9,058 nucleotides of DNA from SIG673 sp964520875 (GCA_964520875.1 CAZFQJ010000065.1:1-9058); one strand, 5' to 3'. Counted from the stretch's first letter, positions 1 through 6,729 are shown. Translations and numbers: made by a program. The notes: generated from the sequence alone by a model not told the origin.

Positions 1-208
1 TCCTCCATTTGATACGTCCGTTTTTTGCGTGAAACGGCAGAGAACAAAGCGACGGTGTGATGAAGAACACAAGATTTATTCCCTGAGCGGTCTTTTGCTC
101 CGCGCCGAGCACGAGTACAAGATATATGACGGCAAGTCCGCCGCCTCCCACTCCCATAGCCGCAAGCACGGCGGCGATCAAAGCCGCTGAGATATTGTAA
201 AAAAGCAT
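1..208 (-). CDS. TSUP (TauE/SafE) family half-length transporter, 3' end outside window
   Basis: The gene reads leftward from an ATG at 208 and remains open to base 1, giving 69 residues of an N-terminal part. The protein starts MLFYNISAALIAAVLAAMGV and carries the glycine-rich membrane motif GVGGGGLAV (residues 19-27), followed by a second hydrophobic stretch and the turn KTAQGINLVFF. This pattern matches one repeat unit of the TSUP family, membrane carriers for small organic or sulfur-containing anions (sulfite, sulfoacetate and similar). The substrate cannot be read from sequence. A GGAG ribosome binding site lies 5 nt before the ATG (plus-strand 214-217). The gene lies 67 nt downstream of another half-length TSUP gene on the same strand, so the two are probably co-transcribed and may form a heteromeric carrier. 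The C-terminal part is not in the window, so full length is unknown and a full two-repeat protein cannot be excluded. Confidence 0.75.
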   Translation of the reverse strand, partial: MLFYNISAALIAAVLAAMGVGGGGLAVIYLVLVLGAEQKTAQGINLVFFITPSLCSLPFHAKNGRIKWR

Positions 209-275
209 ACCGTCTCCGTTTTTTTGCCCGTAAAATTTATATACGGTCCTCGCGGCGCTCCCCTTGACGCCGTTT

Positions 276-734
276 TCACAGCATACGAATACCCGCCCAC
301 ACCGTAAGCGCCGCAAAGACCGTTTTCAGTACCGAGGACGGTATTTTGTTTGTCAGAAATGCGCCGAGAATACCGCCGAAAACGGCGCATATGGGAAATT
401 CAATGTATGAAAGGATATCGATATCGCCGCGCACGGCGTAGAATACGACAGAGACGGCGGACATCGGAAGTATCGAAGCCACGGCGCTCGCAAAGCAGGA
501 TTTCGGGTCGCTCGGAACGAGGTCTTTTCTGTTTTCCGGGCTTTCGGGTGCGGTCATTTTGCCGATACCGCTATTTTTCTCGGAAAAAAGAACGGAGCAG
601 ACGATGACGAGCACCACTCCGCCTCCGCTTCCCAAAAATCCGTTTATCACTCCCGCGGCGATACCGGATATGCTCAGTAGGACAAGCTTCGCGCCGGAAA
701 GAAAGGAGAAGGGCTTGAAAGCCGAGGTTCGCAT
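276..734 (-). CDS. TSUP (TauE/SafE) family half-length transporter
   Basis: This is a 152-residue membrane protein with one TSUP repeat. A hydrophobic helix leads into the glycine motif GVINGFLGSGGGVVLV (residues 28-43), then a hydrophilic loop (about 51-77), then KSCFASAVASILPMSAVSVV (78-97), and two more hydrophobic stretches to residue 152. Full TSUP carriers have two such repeats in about 250 residues, so this is half-size and complete by itself, with a start, a TGA stop and no sign of a frameshift. The start at 734 is preferred over the in-frame ATG at 770 because AAAGGCGG sits just before it and because the extra 12 residues are a basic stretch unlike the family. The loop after the second helix is longer and more charged than is typical. 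The gene is first in a leftward pair, divergent from ftsK. The transported anion is unknown. Confidence 0.8.
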   Translation of the reverse strand: MRTSAFKPFSFLSGAKLVLLSISGIAAGVINGFLGSGGGVVLVIVCSVLFSEKNSGIGKMTAPESPENRKDLVPSDPKSCFASAVASILPMSAVSVVFYAVRGDIDILSYIEFPICAVFGGILGAFLTNKIPSSVLKTVFAALTVWAGIRML

Positions 735-823
735 ATACGTTCCGCCTTTCGTTTTTCGTTTCGGTCTCATCTATGCGTTTATGTTTTACCGTTTCGAGAA
801 AATTATTCGTAAAAGCGCTACGT

Positions 824-843
824 CCGCCGCGGATTTTCGGCGG
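824..843. repeat. GC-rich inverted repeat upstream of the TSUP gene
   Basis: CCGCCG (824-829) and CGGCGG (838-843) form a perfect 6-bp stem with an 8-nt loop. If the TSUP genes are transcribed from the A+T-rich block to the right, this hairpin would lie in their 5' leader, about 90 nt before the start codon. There is no clean T-run on either side, so I do not call it a terminator. It may be an operator, an mRNA structure or chance in a CG-rich genome. Confidence 0.35.
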
Positions 844-893
844 TATAACGTCATACGAAGGGTTAAAAAATTTATTAAATTTTGTTTAAGGTA

Positions 894-922
894 TTGTAAT
901 TGAGAAAAAATCGTGCTATTAT
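894..922 (+). promoter_or_regulatory. Probable sigma-A promoter with extended -10, upstream of ftsK
   Basis: TTGTAA (894-899) serves as the -35 box. A 17-bp spacer follows, then TATTAT (917-922) as the -10 box, directly preceded by TGC (914-916), which fits the extended -10 pattern TGn. An overlapping TATAAT (920-925) is present but would need a 20-bp spacer from the same -35 or a 14-bp spacer from TTGAGA (900-905). Transcription would start near 928-930, giving an ftsK leader of about 138 nt. This is inferred from consensus only. Confidence 0.55.
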
Positions 923-946
923 AATAATACGTGCGTGCGCCGATGC

Positions 947-998
947 GCGTAAGGTACGGAAATATAGGGAAAAACGTTCCTTTCGGCATACGTTACGC
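947..998 (+). repeat. Dyad in the ftsK leader
   Basis: GCGTAA (947-952) is complementary to TTACGC (993-998), enclosing a smaller hairpin GGAA-AAACG-TTCC (968-980). GTGCGT at 931-936 can also pair with ACGCAC at 995-1000, so two alternative pairings compete for the same 3' arm. This could fold in the untranslated leader of ftsK. It matches no riboswitch class I recognise, and the arms are short enough to be chance. Confidence 0.25.
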
Positions 999-1067
999 AC
1001 AAGATGTCGAAAATAAAATTATGCCGTATACGCGGCTTATATCGGAAAACGGAAAGGAAGGAAGTAA

Positions 1068-4000
1068 ATGCAGAAAAACAAACCGAAAAACAAGAAGGGC
1101 GCAAGCGCCGTGACGACACAAAAGCCACAAAATTCCGGTAGCTCGGGCAAGGCTTATACTTTTGTTCCGTTTGTCGTGTTCGCGCTCGCGCTGATAATAG
1201 AAACATGTTTGATATTTTCAAATGGCACGGGAGTTGTCGGCAGAGCCGTCTACGAGGTGCTTACGGGACTGTTCGGAGCGGTGGCGTATCTTATTCCGTG
1301 CGGAGCGATAGTCATAGCTTACCTGTATTTCGATATGAACAAGCGTAAGACCACGGTCTACAAGGTGATAATGCTTGCTGTGTTCGTTCTTTTCTTTGCC
1401 GCGGCGAATTCCGTGCTTGCCTTCGAAGGCATAGCTGCCGATCCTTTTTCGCCTTCCGTCAGCTGGAACGGCGGAAAAGCGGGACAGGGCGGAGGATTTT
1501 TCGGAGGACTTTTGGGAAAACTGCTCTGTGCCATGTTCGGAAGAGCTTTCGGAGCGGTGGTGTCGATCATCATAACGGTGCTCGCGCTTTCGTTCTTCAT
1601 CGGCTCGTCTTTTCCCGGTCTTTGGGGCATGATCTTTTCGCGCAAGGGCTCTCGCCGTAAGGACATTTCCGACGAAGGATACGGAGAACGCGTATCCGCG
1701 CCGAAGCCCGAACCGAAAACGGAGTCAAAGCCCGAGCAAACGCCGTATCCCTTCCCGACCTTCGGTACGGAAGAGACGGCAAAGCGCACGGTGCGCGAAT
1801 TTCCCGTCGATGTCCCGAAGGCGTCGCACAAAAAGGCGGATACCACGGTCTCGGATCCGTTCTCATACGGAGACGTGTTCTTGCAAAATATGAGCGATTC
1901 CACCGCAAATGCTCCCGTAAACGAAACGGCGGAGACTTCTGTGCCGGAGCAGAGCTACGGCACGGGCTTTGCCGAAGAGCCGCGTTCGTATTCTCCCACG
2001 CATAGCGAGCAGACTCGGACTAAGCCGAAAACGGAGACGCGCTCCTACGGCAAGAGCTCAAGATCGAAGGTCTATTCTCCTTTTTCCGATCCGTTCGTCA
2101 GTATGGAGGACGTTTTCGGAGAGGGCGGCGGATCAAGCGGTAAGGGTACTCAAAAGCGCGGAAGCGGAAAGAAATCCATGGCATATTCGCCGTTCGGAAA
2201 TCCGTTCATCGATATAGACGAATCTCTTAAAGAGGTAAGAGAGAAGGACTCGCGTTCGCAGGCTTATATAGCTTACGAGAGCACGGTCGATCCGTCGGAG
2301 AGACGTTCGGCGGAAAAAGCGCGGACGGAAAGCGAACGCATGTCGGAGACCGCTCGTCCGAGCGAGCCTAAAACAGAAGAAAATATACGCAGTTACGCAG
2401 ACAAAGATCGCTTCGGGGGTATGACGGATACGGGTTTTACTCATACGGCGGAGACGGCTCCGCCCGCTGACGGCGGTCGATACGCGGCAAATACCGCCGA
2501 AAGCGGTTCTCCTTACCGTTCGGTAAGACCCGAAGAAGAGGCGGAGAAGCGCTTTGACGACCGCAGAAGCGGTTCGGATTCGGTACTGACGCCCTACGAT
2601 TTTGATACCATGAGACCGCTTGACGGCTCGGATCGTGCAGCCGCCGCGAGCAGAGGAACGGTATACGACGAATATTCCGAGGACGCCGACACAGAGCCGG
2701 ACGACGATGAGAGCGACGGACTTGACGTGTTCTCCTCTACCGAAAACGTAAGAGTGACGAGAGGTATACCCGATCGTATGTCGGATCGTCCGCGTTATCC
2801 GACGGACGTCCGTAATGACGAGGACGACGGCGGATCCTGTTGTATCACTCCTCGAAGCGAAAGACGATATCCGAATTACGTATTCCCCGAATTCGGGCTT
2901 CTTGATCCGCAGATGCAGAATAACGCGGTGACGGAGGAGGATATACTCGAAGTCAAGAACAAGCTCCTCGGAAAGCTTGCGAGCTTCAGAGTGGAGGCTT
3001 CGCTTTCGGGGTATAGCGTCGGACCTACGGTCACGAGATACGAGCTTACCCCCGGACCGGGAGTTAAGGTCAAGGCGATAACCTCGCTTATCGAAGATAT
3101 AGCGCTTGAGCTTCAATCCGACGGCGTAAGGATAGCTACGGTCCCGGGAAAATCCGTGATAGGCGTTGAGGTCCCGAATAAAAAGGTGACGGTTGTTTCT
3201 CTTCGTTCGCTGATCGAAAACAGAGATTTCATAAACGCAAAGAGCAAGATAACCGTCTGCGTGGGTCTTACCGTTACCGGCAAGCCCGTCTATATGGATA
3301 TCGACGATATGCCGCACGTCCTTATAGCCGGTCAGACCAAAGCGGGAAAATCCGTCGCGATAAACTGTATGCTTCTCAGCCTTCTCTATCGCGCAACTCC
3401 CGACGAGGTCCAGCTCATACTGATAGACCCGAAGAGAGTCGAGCTTAATATCTATTCCAAGCTTCCGCACCTTGTTATGCCCGTAATAGACGATCCTCAG
3501 AGAGCCGCGGCGGCATTGAGCTGGGCGGTAACGGAAATGGAAAGACGTTACGCGCTTCTTGACAAATACGGAGTCAGGAACAGAGAAGAATACTACGAGC
3601 TGAAAGCCGAGGATCCGTCGCTTGAGATCATGCCGCAGATAGTCATAGTTATAGACGAGCTTGCGGATCTTATGTTACAGGTGAGAGAGCATGTGGAAAG
3701 CCTTATAAACAGACTTGCCGCTATGGCGAGAGCCTGCGGAATACATCTGCTCATCGGTACTCAGCGTCCTTCGGTCGATATAATAACAGGTCTTATAAAA
3801 GCCAACATTCCGGCAAGGATAGCGTTCAAGGTGTCGTCCAGCGCAGATTCGCGTATAATACTCGGCAACATAGGCGCGGAAAAGCTTCTCGGACGAGGCG
3901 ATATGCTCTATCAGGCGACGGGCTGCGGCAGAGTCAGGGTGCAGGGCGCGTTTGTTACCTCGAATGAAATAAAACGCATAACTCGGTATATAATAGACAA

Positions 4001-4367
4001 TAACGGCGAGGCTCAGTTCGATCCGGAGATAATGCGTCATCTCGACAGTGAAGTCGATAAGATGAACAAGGATCGTAAGAAGGGCGGTGCAGCCTACGGC
4101 GACGGAGACGACGAAAACGGAGTGGTGGACACGTCCGAGGTGGATTTCGATTATCTCTGCCGCGCGATAGAGTATGCGATAGAAACGGATCGTGTGGCGA
4201 CGAACAATATCCAGAGACATCTGAGGATAGGCTTCAACCGCGCAGCCGACATAGTCGATCGCATGGAGGAGCTTGGTTTCATCTCTCCCAGAAACGGAAG
4301 TAAGCCGCGCGAGGTTCTCGTGACATGGGAAAAGTACGAGCAGTGGAAATATAACCGAATGGCTTAA
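1068..4367 (+). CDS. ftsK: FtsK/SpoIIIE family septal DNA translocase
   Basis: This is an ATP-driven double-strand DNA pump that clears chromosome arms through the division or sporulation septum. The 1099-residue protein has a basic N-terminus, a four-helix membrane domain (about 31-51, 66-88, 98-118 and 160-180, with a glycine-rich loop at 141-150), a low-complexity acidic, serine-rich and arginine-rich linker (about 190-605), the alpha/beta motor (about 615-1005) and a winged-helix gamma domain (about 1025-1095). In the motor, Walker A is GQTKAGKS (755-762), followed by LIDPKRVEL, Walker B IVIDELADLM with D863-E864, and TQRPSVDIITG. The gamma domain has LRIGFNRAADIVDRMEELGF and GSKPREVL, which normally read orienting octamers in DNA. 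The start is supported by AAGGAAGGAAG about 5 nt upstream. Length exceeds the roughly 750-900 usual in Firmicutes because of the linker. Whether its role is vegetative (FtsK-like), sporulation-specific (SpoIIIE-like) or both cannot be told from the sequence. Confidence 0.97.
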   Translation: MQKNKPKNKKGASAVTTQKPQNSGSSGKAYTFVPFVVFALALIIETCLIFSNGTGVVGRAVYEVLTGLFGAVAYLIPCGAIVIAYLYFDMNKRKTTVYKVIMLAVFVLFFAAANSVLAFEGIAADPFSPSVSWNGGKAGQGGGFFGGLLGKLLCAMFGRAFGAVVSIIITVLALSFFIGSSFPGLWGMIFSRKGSRRKDISDEGYGERVSAPKPEPKTESKPEQTPYPFPTFGTEETAKRTVREFPVDVPKASHKKADTTVSDPFSYGDVFLQNMSDSTANAPVNETAETSVPEQSYGTGFAEEPRSYSPTHSEQTRTKPKTETRSYGKSSRSKVYSPFSDPFVSMEDVFGEGGGSSGKGTQKRGSGKKSMAYSPFGNPFIDIDESLKEVREKDSRSQAYIAYESTVDPSERRSAEKARTESERMSETARPSEPKTEENIRSYADKDRFGGMTDTGFTHTAETAPPADGGRYAANTAESGSPYRSVRPEEEAEKRFDDRRSGSDSVLTPYDFDTMRPLDGSDRAAAASRGTVYDEYSEDADTEPDDDESDGLDVFSSTENVRVTRGIPDRMSDRPRYPTDVRNDEDDGGSCCITPRSERRYPNYVFPEFGLLDPQMQNNAVTEEDILEVKNKLLGKLASFRVEASLSGYSVGPTVTRYELTPGPGVKVKAITSLIEDIALELQSDGVRIATVPGKSVIGVEVPNKKVTVVSLRSLIENRDFINAKSKITVCVGLTVTGKPVYMDIDDMPHVLIAGQTKAGKSVAINCMLLSLLYRATPDEVQLILIDPKRVELNIYSKLPHLVMPVIDDPQRAAAALSWAVTEMERRYALLDKYGVRNREEYYELKAEDPSLEIMPQIVIVIDELADLMLQVREHVESLINRLAAMARACGIHLLIGTQRPSVDIITGLIKANIPARIAFKVSSSADSRIILGNIGAEKLLGRGDMLYQATGCGRVRVQGAFVTSNEIKRITRYIIDNNGEAQFDPEIMRHLDSEVDKMNKDRKKGGAAYGDGDDENGVVDTSEVDFDYLCRAIEYAIETDRVATNNIQRHLRIGFNRAADIVDRMEELGFISPRNGSKPREVLVTWEKYEQWKYNRMA

Positions 4368-4424
4368 CGAAAAAATAACCGAGCGTGCCGAAGTGTAAAA
4401 CAAAAAATATTCACATCTATTTGA

Positions 4425-4439
4425 GCCGCCTGCGGCGGC
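4425..4439 (+). repeat. GC hairpin directly before the DJ-1 ribosome binding site
   Basis: GCCGCC (4425-4430) and GGCGGC (4434-4439) form a perfect 6-bp stem with a TGC loop. It ends 2 nt before the GGAGG ribosome binding site (4442-4446) of the next gene. No T-run follows, so it is not an intrinsic terminator. It could be an RNA processing or stability element between ftsK and the downstream genes, or could influence ribosome access. Confidence 0.5.
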
Positions 4440-4452
4440 ATGGAGGATCTTT

Positions 4453-4998
4453 ATGATATACGTATATCTTGCAAACGGATTCGAAGAAACGGAGATGATA
4501 GCGCCGCTCGATCTTATCAGACGCGCGGGTCTTGACGTAAAGACCGTTTCGATAACGGGCGATACGCTCGTCACCGGTTCTCACGGTATCACGGTAAAGG
4601 CGGACATGACCGTCTTTGACGGGGATTATGATTTTAAAACCGCGGAGATGCTAATCCTTCCCGGAGGTATGCCGGGAACTACCCGGCTTGAGGAGAGCGG
4701 CGAGGTGAAGAAAGCGCTTTTGTACGCAGCGGAAAACGGAAGGTATATCTCCGCAATATGCGCCGCGCCCTCAGTGCTCGGTAAGCTCGGGCTTCTTGAT
4801 GGCAAACGTGCGGTGTGTTACCCCGGATTTGAAAAATATCTTACGGGCGCTACGCATACCGAAAGCAGATGCGAGCGCGACGGTGACTTTATAACCGCGG
4901 TCGGAATGGGCGCGGCGGTCGAATTCGGACTTAAGATAGTCGAAACGCTCTGCGGGAAAGAAGCTTCGGAGAAATTAAAAAATGGAATACTCGCCTAA
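4453..4998 (+). CDS. DJ-1/PfpI (YajL/ThiJ-type) family protein
   Basis: The 181-residue protein is the full length of the DJ-1/YajL clade of the class I glutamine amidotransferase-like fold. It opens with the family motif LANGFEETE, where E14 corresponds to DJ-1 Glu18, and has ILPGGMPG (68-75) and the nucleophile elbow AICAAP with C103 (DJ-1 Cys106). The third conserved position (His126 in human DJ-1) is Tyr123, within CYPGFE, as is common in related bacterial proteins. It ends with GMGAAVEFGLKIVE. Proteins of this clade have been linked to oxidative-stress protection, chaperone activity and glyoxalase or deglycase activity, but the physiological reaction is disputed, so no activity is assigned. 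The start has a strong GGAGG 6 nt upstream. The 3' end overlaps the next gene by 17 nt, which suggests translational coupling. It is cytoplasmic, with no signal peptide. Confidence 0.92.
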   Translation: MIYVYLANGFEETEMIAPLDLIRRAGLDVKTVSITGDTLVTGSHGITVKADMTVFDGDYDFKTAEMLILPGGMPGTTRLEESGEVKKALLYAAENGRYISAICAAPSVLGKLGLLDGKRAVCYPGFEKYLTGATHTESRCERDGDFITAVGMGAAVEFGLKIVETLCGKEASEKLKNGILA

Positions 4999-5584
4999 CG
5001 CCCGTCCGTCGCTTCGCGACAGAAAAAACGAGCTTCGCTCCTCGTTCAGGGAGAAGAGAAAGCAGATATCCGATGATCAAAGAGCAGCGCTCAGCGCCGA
5101 GATATGCAAAAGGCTATTGTCTCTTGCGGCGTTTCGTTTTGCGGATACGGTGCTCTCATATTCGCCGCTTCCGGGTGAGGTCGATATAACCGAATTCAAC
5201 CGCGCGGTACTCGCACGCGGCAAGAAGCTCGCGCTTCCGAGGTGTGCGGCAAGCGGTCCTACCATGAATTTTCATCTCGTTTGCGATCTCGATTCCGTGG
5301 AAACGGGAAGCTTTTCGATAAAAGAGCCGAGAGAGAGCGATCCCGTATGGAGCTTTTCAAGTAAGGAAAAGGCCGTATGTGTGGTTCCCGCCATGGCGTT
5401 CGATCTTACCGGTCACAGGCTCGGTTACGGAAAAGGCTACTATGACAGATTTCTTTCGGGTATCGCCGTGACGAAGATCGGCGTGGCGTATACGGATTTT
5501 GTCGTAAAGAGCCTTCCGAGGGGCCGTTTCGATCTGGCGGCGGATCTGATAGTTACCGATTCGGGCATAATAACGCCGAGATAA
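4982..5584 (+). CDS. 5-formyltetrahydrofolate cyclo-ligase (MTHFS family)
   Basis: The enzyme converts 5-formyltetrahydrofolate and ATP to 5,10-methenyltetrahydrofolate, returning the stored folate to one-carbon metabolism. The 200-residue length is normal for the family. Signatures seen are the basic N-terminal helix RKNELRSSFREKRK, SYSPLPGEVD, LPRC, and the phosphate-binding loop GYGKGYYDRFL (148-158), which is the family hallmark, followed by IGVAYTDF near the C-terminus. The start at 4982 lies inside the end of the DJ-1-family gene (17-nt overlap), with GGAG (4968-4971) about 10 nt upstream. No later ATG, GTG or TTG lies before the conserved N-terminal helix, so this start is forced, although it adds about 12 residues over many homologues. 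It is cytoplasmic. The overlap implies co-transcription with the DJ-1-family gene; a functional link is not evident. Confidence 0.94.
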   Translation: MEYSPNARPSLRDRKNELRSSFREKRKQISDDQRAALSAEICKRLLSLAAFRFADTVLSYSPLPGEVDITEFNRAVLARGKKLALPRCAASGPTMNFHLVCDLDSVETGSFSIKEPRESDPVWSFSSKEKAVCVVPAMAFDLTGHRLGYGKGYYDRFLSGIAVTKIGVAYTDFVVKSLPRGRFDLAADLIVTDSGIITPR

Positions 5585-5604
5585 AGGGTCGGAAGCGACA
5601 TATA

Positions 5605-5639
5605 TGCGTTTTTTCGTTTTACATACCGCAAAAAATGCA
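5605..5639. repeat. Inverted repeat spanning the mltG promoter
   Basis: TGCGTTTTTT (5605-5614) and AAAAAATGCA (5630-5639) are complementary over 10 nt with one G-T pair and a 15-nt centre. The centre contains the -35 box of the mltG promoter and the right arm abuts the -10 box. That placement suits an operator for a dimeric repressor, but runs of T and A pair easily by chance, so the support is weak. Confidence 0.3.
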
Positions 5640-5646
5640 GTATGAT
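5618..5646 (+). promoter_or_regulatory. Sigma-A-type promoter for mltG
   Basis: TTTACA (5618-5623), a 17-bp spacer and TATGAT (5641-5646) each match five of six consensus positions with ideal spacing. Transcription would start near 5652, leaving a leader of about 20 nt before the ATG at 5672. This gives mltG and downstream genes a promoter independent of ftsK. The in-frame upstream ATG at 5642 falls inside the -10 box, so it would be absent from this transcript. Confidence 0.7.
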
Positions 5647-5671
5647 ATACCAACGGAACGGAAAAACGAAT

Positions 5672-6721
5672 ATGAAAAAAAGAAAAACGATATTATATAT
5701 CGCCTCTGTCGTCTCGGTATCGGCTATGCTCGCGTTTGCTTTGATATCTCTTGCAAACGACGCCTTTGCCGTGACCGCCGAGAGCGGAGAGGTGACCCTC
5801 ACGGTCTCCGAGGGAGACGGCGCGCGTGAGATAGCGCGCTCGCTTAAGAAAAGCGGAATGATAAAGAACGAGACGTGGTTTAGGATCTACCTTGCCTTAA
5901 GAGGAAAGAGCCTTGATAAAGTAAAGAGCGGAAGCTATACGCTTTCAAGGACCGGCGGCTTTGACGGTATACACAGACGTCTTACGGCTGACGTAAGGCG
6001 AAAAAGGACGGAGATCACCGTCGTGATACCGGAAGGCAGTACGGTCGAGGATATCCTTACGCTTATCTGCGACGATAACGGGATATGCACGCGAAGCGAG
6101 CTTACCGACGTTATACGTAACGGAGATTTTTCGAAATACGATTTCGTTTGCGCTCTTTCGGGCGACCGCCCTTATCGTCTTGAAGGGTATCTTTATCCCG
6201 ATACCTATTGCTTTTATTCGGATTCTTCGCCTTACTCGGTGATAGATAAGATGCTTTCGAATTTTGAGTCGAAATTCGACGAAAAATACAGAAGGGCGTG
6301 TAAAGCCAAGGGACTGAGCATAGACGACGCGGTTAAGATAGCTTCGATAATAGAAAAAGAGGCGAGATTCATCTCCGATTATCCGAAGGTCTCGTCCGTC
6401 ATATACAACAGAAAGAACAGTATATCGTTTTGCGGTCGGCTCCAGAGCGACGCCACTCTTACGTATTCGCTCGGCAGACCTATGACGGCGGGCGATAAGG
6501 AAACGGACGATCCGTTCAATTCCTACAAGTACGGAGGCTTGCCCCCGAGCGCGATATGCAGTCCGGATCTTGAAGCGATATCCTACGCGATATATCCGGA
6601 CAAGACAGGGTACTACTATTTCGTTTCGCGCTCCGACGGCACTATGCTCTATGCGACGAGCTACGAGGCGCATAAGCGAAACGTGGACCTGGTAAAAAAG
6701 GAAAACGAAAACAAAGTATGA
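5672..6721 (+). CDS. mltG: Endolytic murein transglycosylase MltG (YceG-like)
   Basis: MltG cleaves nascent peptidoglycan strands within the chain, setting glycan length and releasing strands from synthesis complexes at the membrane. The 349-residue protein has a basic start (MKKRKT), one transmembrane anchor (about 7-28) and an extracytoplasmic region. A LysM-like segment with VSEGDGAREIARSLKKSGMI precedes the catalytic domain, which shows LEGYLYPDTY (170-179), SIIEKEA (225-231) with the catalytic glutamate in the E228-K-E230 stretch, LQSDATLTY from 257, and GGLPPSAICSP (288-298). The start at 5672 is chosen over ATG 5642 because the latter lies in the -10 box and has no ribosome binding site, whereas CGGAACGGA (5654-5662) precedes 5672 and the shorter form begins like a normal lipid-anchored MltG. 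It lies 87 nt after the folate gene and 80 nt before the U32-family gene, a neighbourhood shared with B. subtilis yrrL. Confidence 0.95.
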   Translation: MKKRKTILYIASVVSVSAMLAFALISLANDAFAVTAESGEVTLTVSEGDGAREIARSLKKSGMIKNETWFRIYLALRGKSLDKVKSGSYTLSRTGGFDGIHRRLTADVRRKRTEITVVIPEGSTVEDILTLICDDNGICTRSELTDVIRNGDFSKYDFVCALSGDRPYRLEGYLYPDTYCFYSDSSPYSVIDKMLSNFESKFDEKYRRACKAKGLSIDDAVKIASIIEKEARFISDYPKVSSVIYNRKNSISFCGRLQSDATLTYSLGRPMTAGDKETDDPFNSYKYGGLPPSAICSPDLEAISYAIYPDKTGYYYFVSRSDGTMLYATSYEAHKRNVDLVKKENENKV

Positions 6722-6729
6722 AAAAATGA

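Larger units (their letters stand above)
735..1067. other. Divergent intergenic region between the TSUP genes and ftsK
   Basis: This stretch of 333 bases holds no convincing gene. It contains a GC-rich hairpin near 824-843, a very A+T-rich block (about 862-930) that probably carries promoters in both directions, a good rightward promoter (894-922), and a leader of about 138 nt before ftsK. A leftward promoter for the TSUP genes should lie here too, but I could not identify a clear one: candidate -10 boxes such as TTATAC (minus strand, plus coordinates about 843-848) lack a good -35. A GTG-initiated frame of 60 codons from 931 overlaps the ftsK start, has no ribosome binding site and resembles nothing, so it is not called. 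Confidence 0.7.

Noticed and set aside
706..713. GAGAAGGG, identical to the SpoIIIE-orienting octamer of B. subtilis
   Set aside because: A single exact copy in 9 kb is within chance expectation; skew across the whole replichore would be needed to claim an orienting signal.
559..903. Plus-strand frame of 114 codons over the TSUP gene
   Set aside because: It is opposite the TSUP coding sequence, lacks a ribosome binding site, and its translation resembles no family.
931..1113. GTG-initiated 60-codon frame overlapping the ftsK start
   Set aside because: It begins at about the predicted transcription start, has no ribosome binding site, is low-complexity and basic, and overlaps a well-supported gene start.
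2133..3470. Open frame of 445 codons on the minus strand, antisense to ftsK
   Set aside because: It lies entirely within a clear ftsK reading frame, resembles no protein family, and arises because TTA, CTA and TCA codons (which give antisense stops) are rare here. Other long antisense frames (3675-4574, 5945-6673, 6661-7308, 7348-8121) are rejected for the same reason.
5588..5614. Possible terminator after the folate gene (GTCG/CGAC stem, then T-run at 5609-5614)
   Set aside because: The stem has only 4 bp and the T-run starts 9 nt after it, so it is too weak to call an intrinsic terminator.
5642..5671. N-terminal extension of MltG from ATG 5642
   Set aside because: The codon sits in the -10 box, has no ribosome binding site, and would put 10 polar residues before the normal basic start and anchor.
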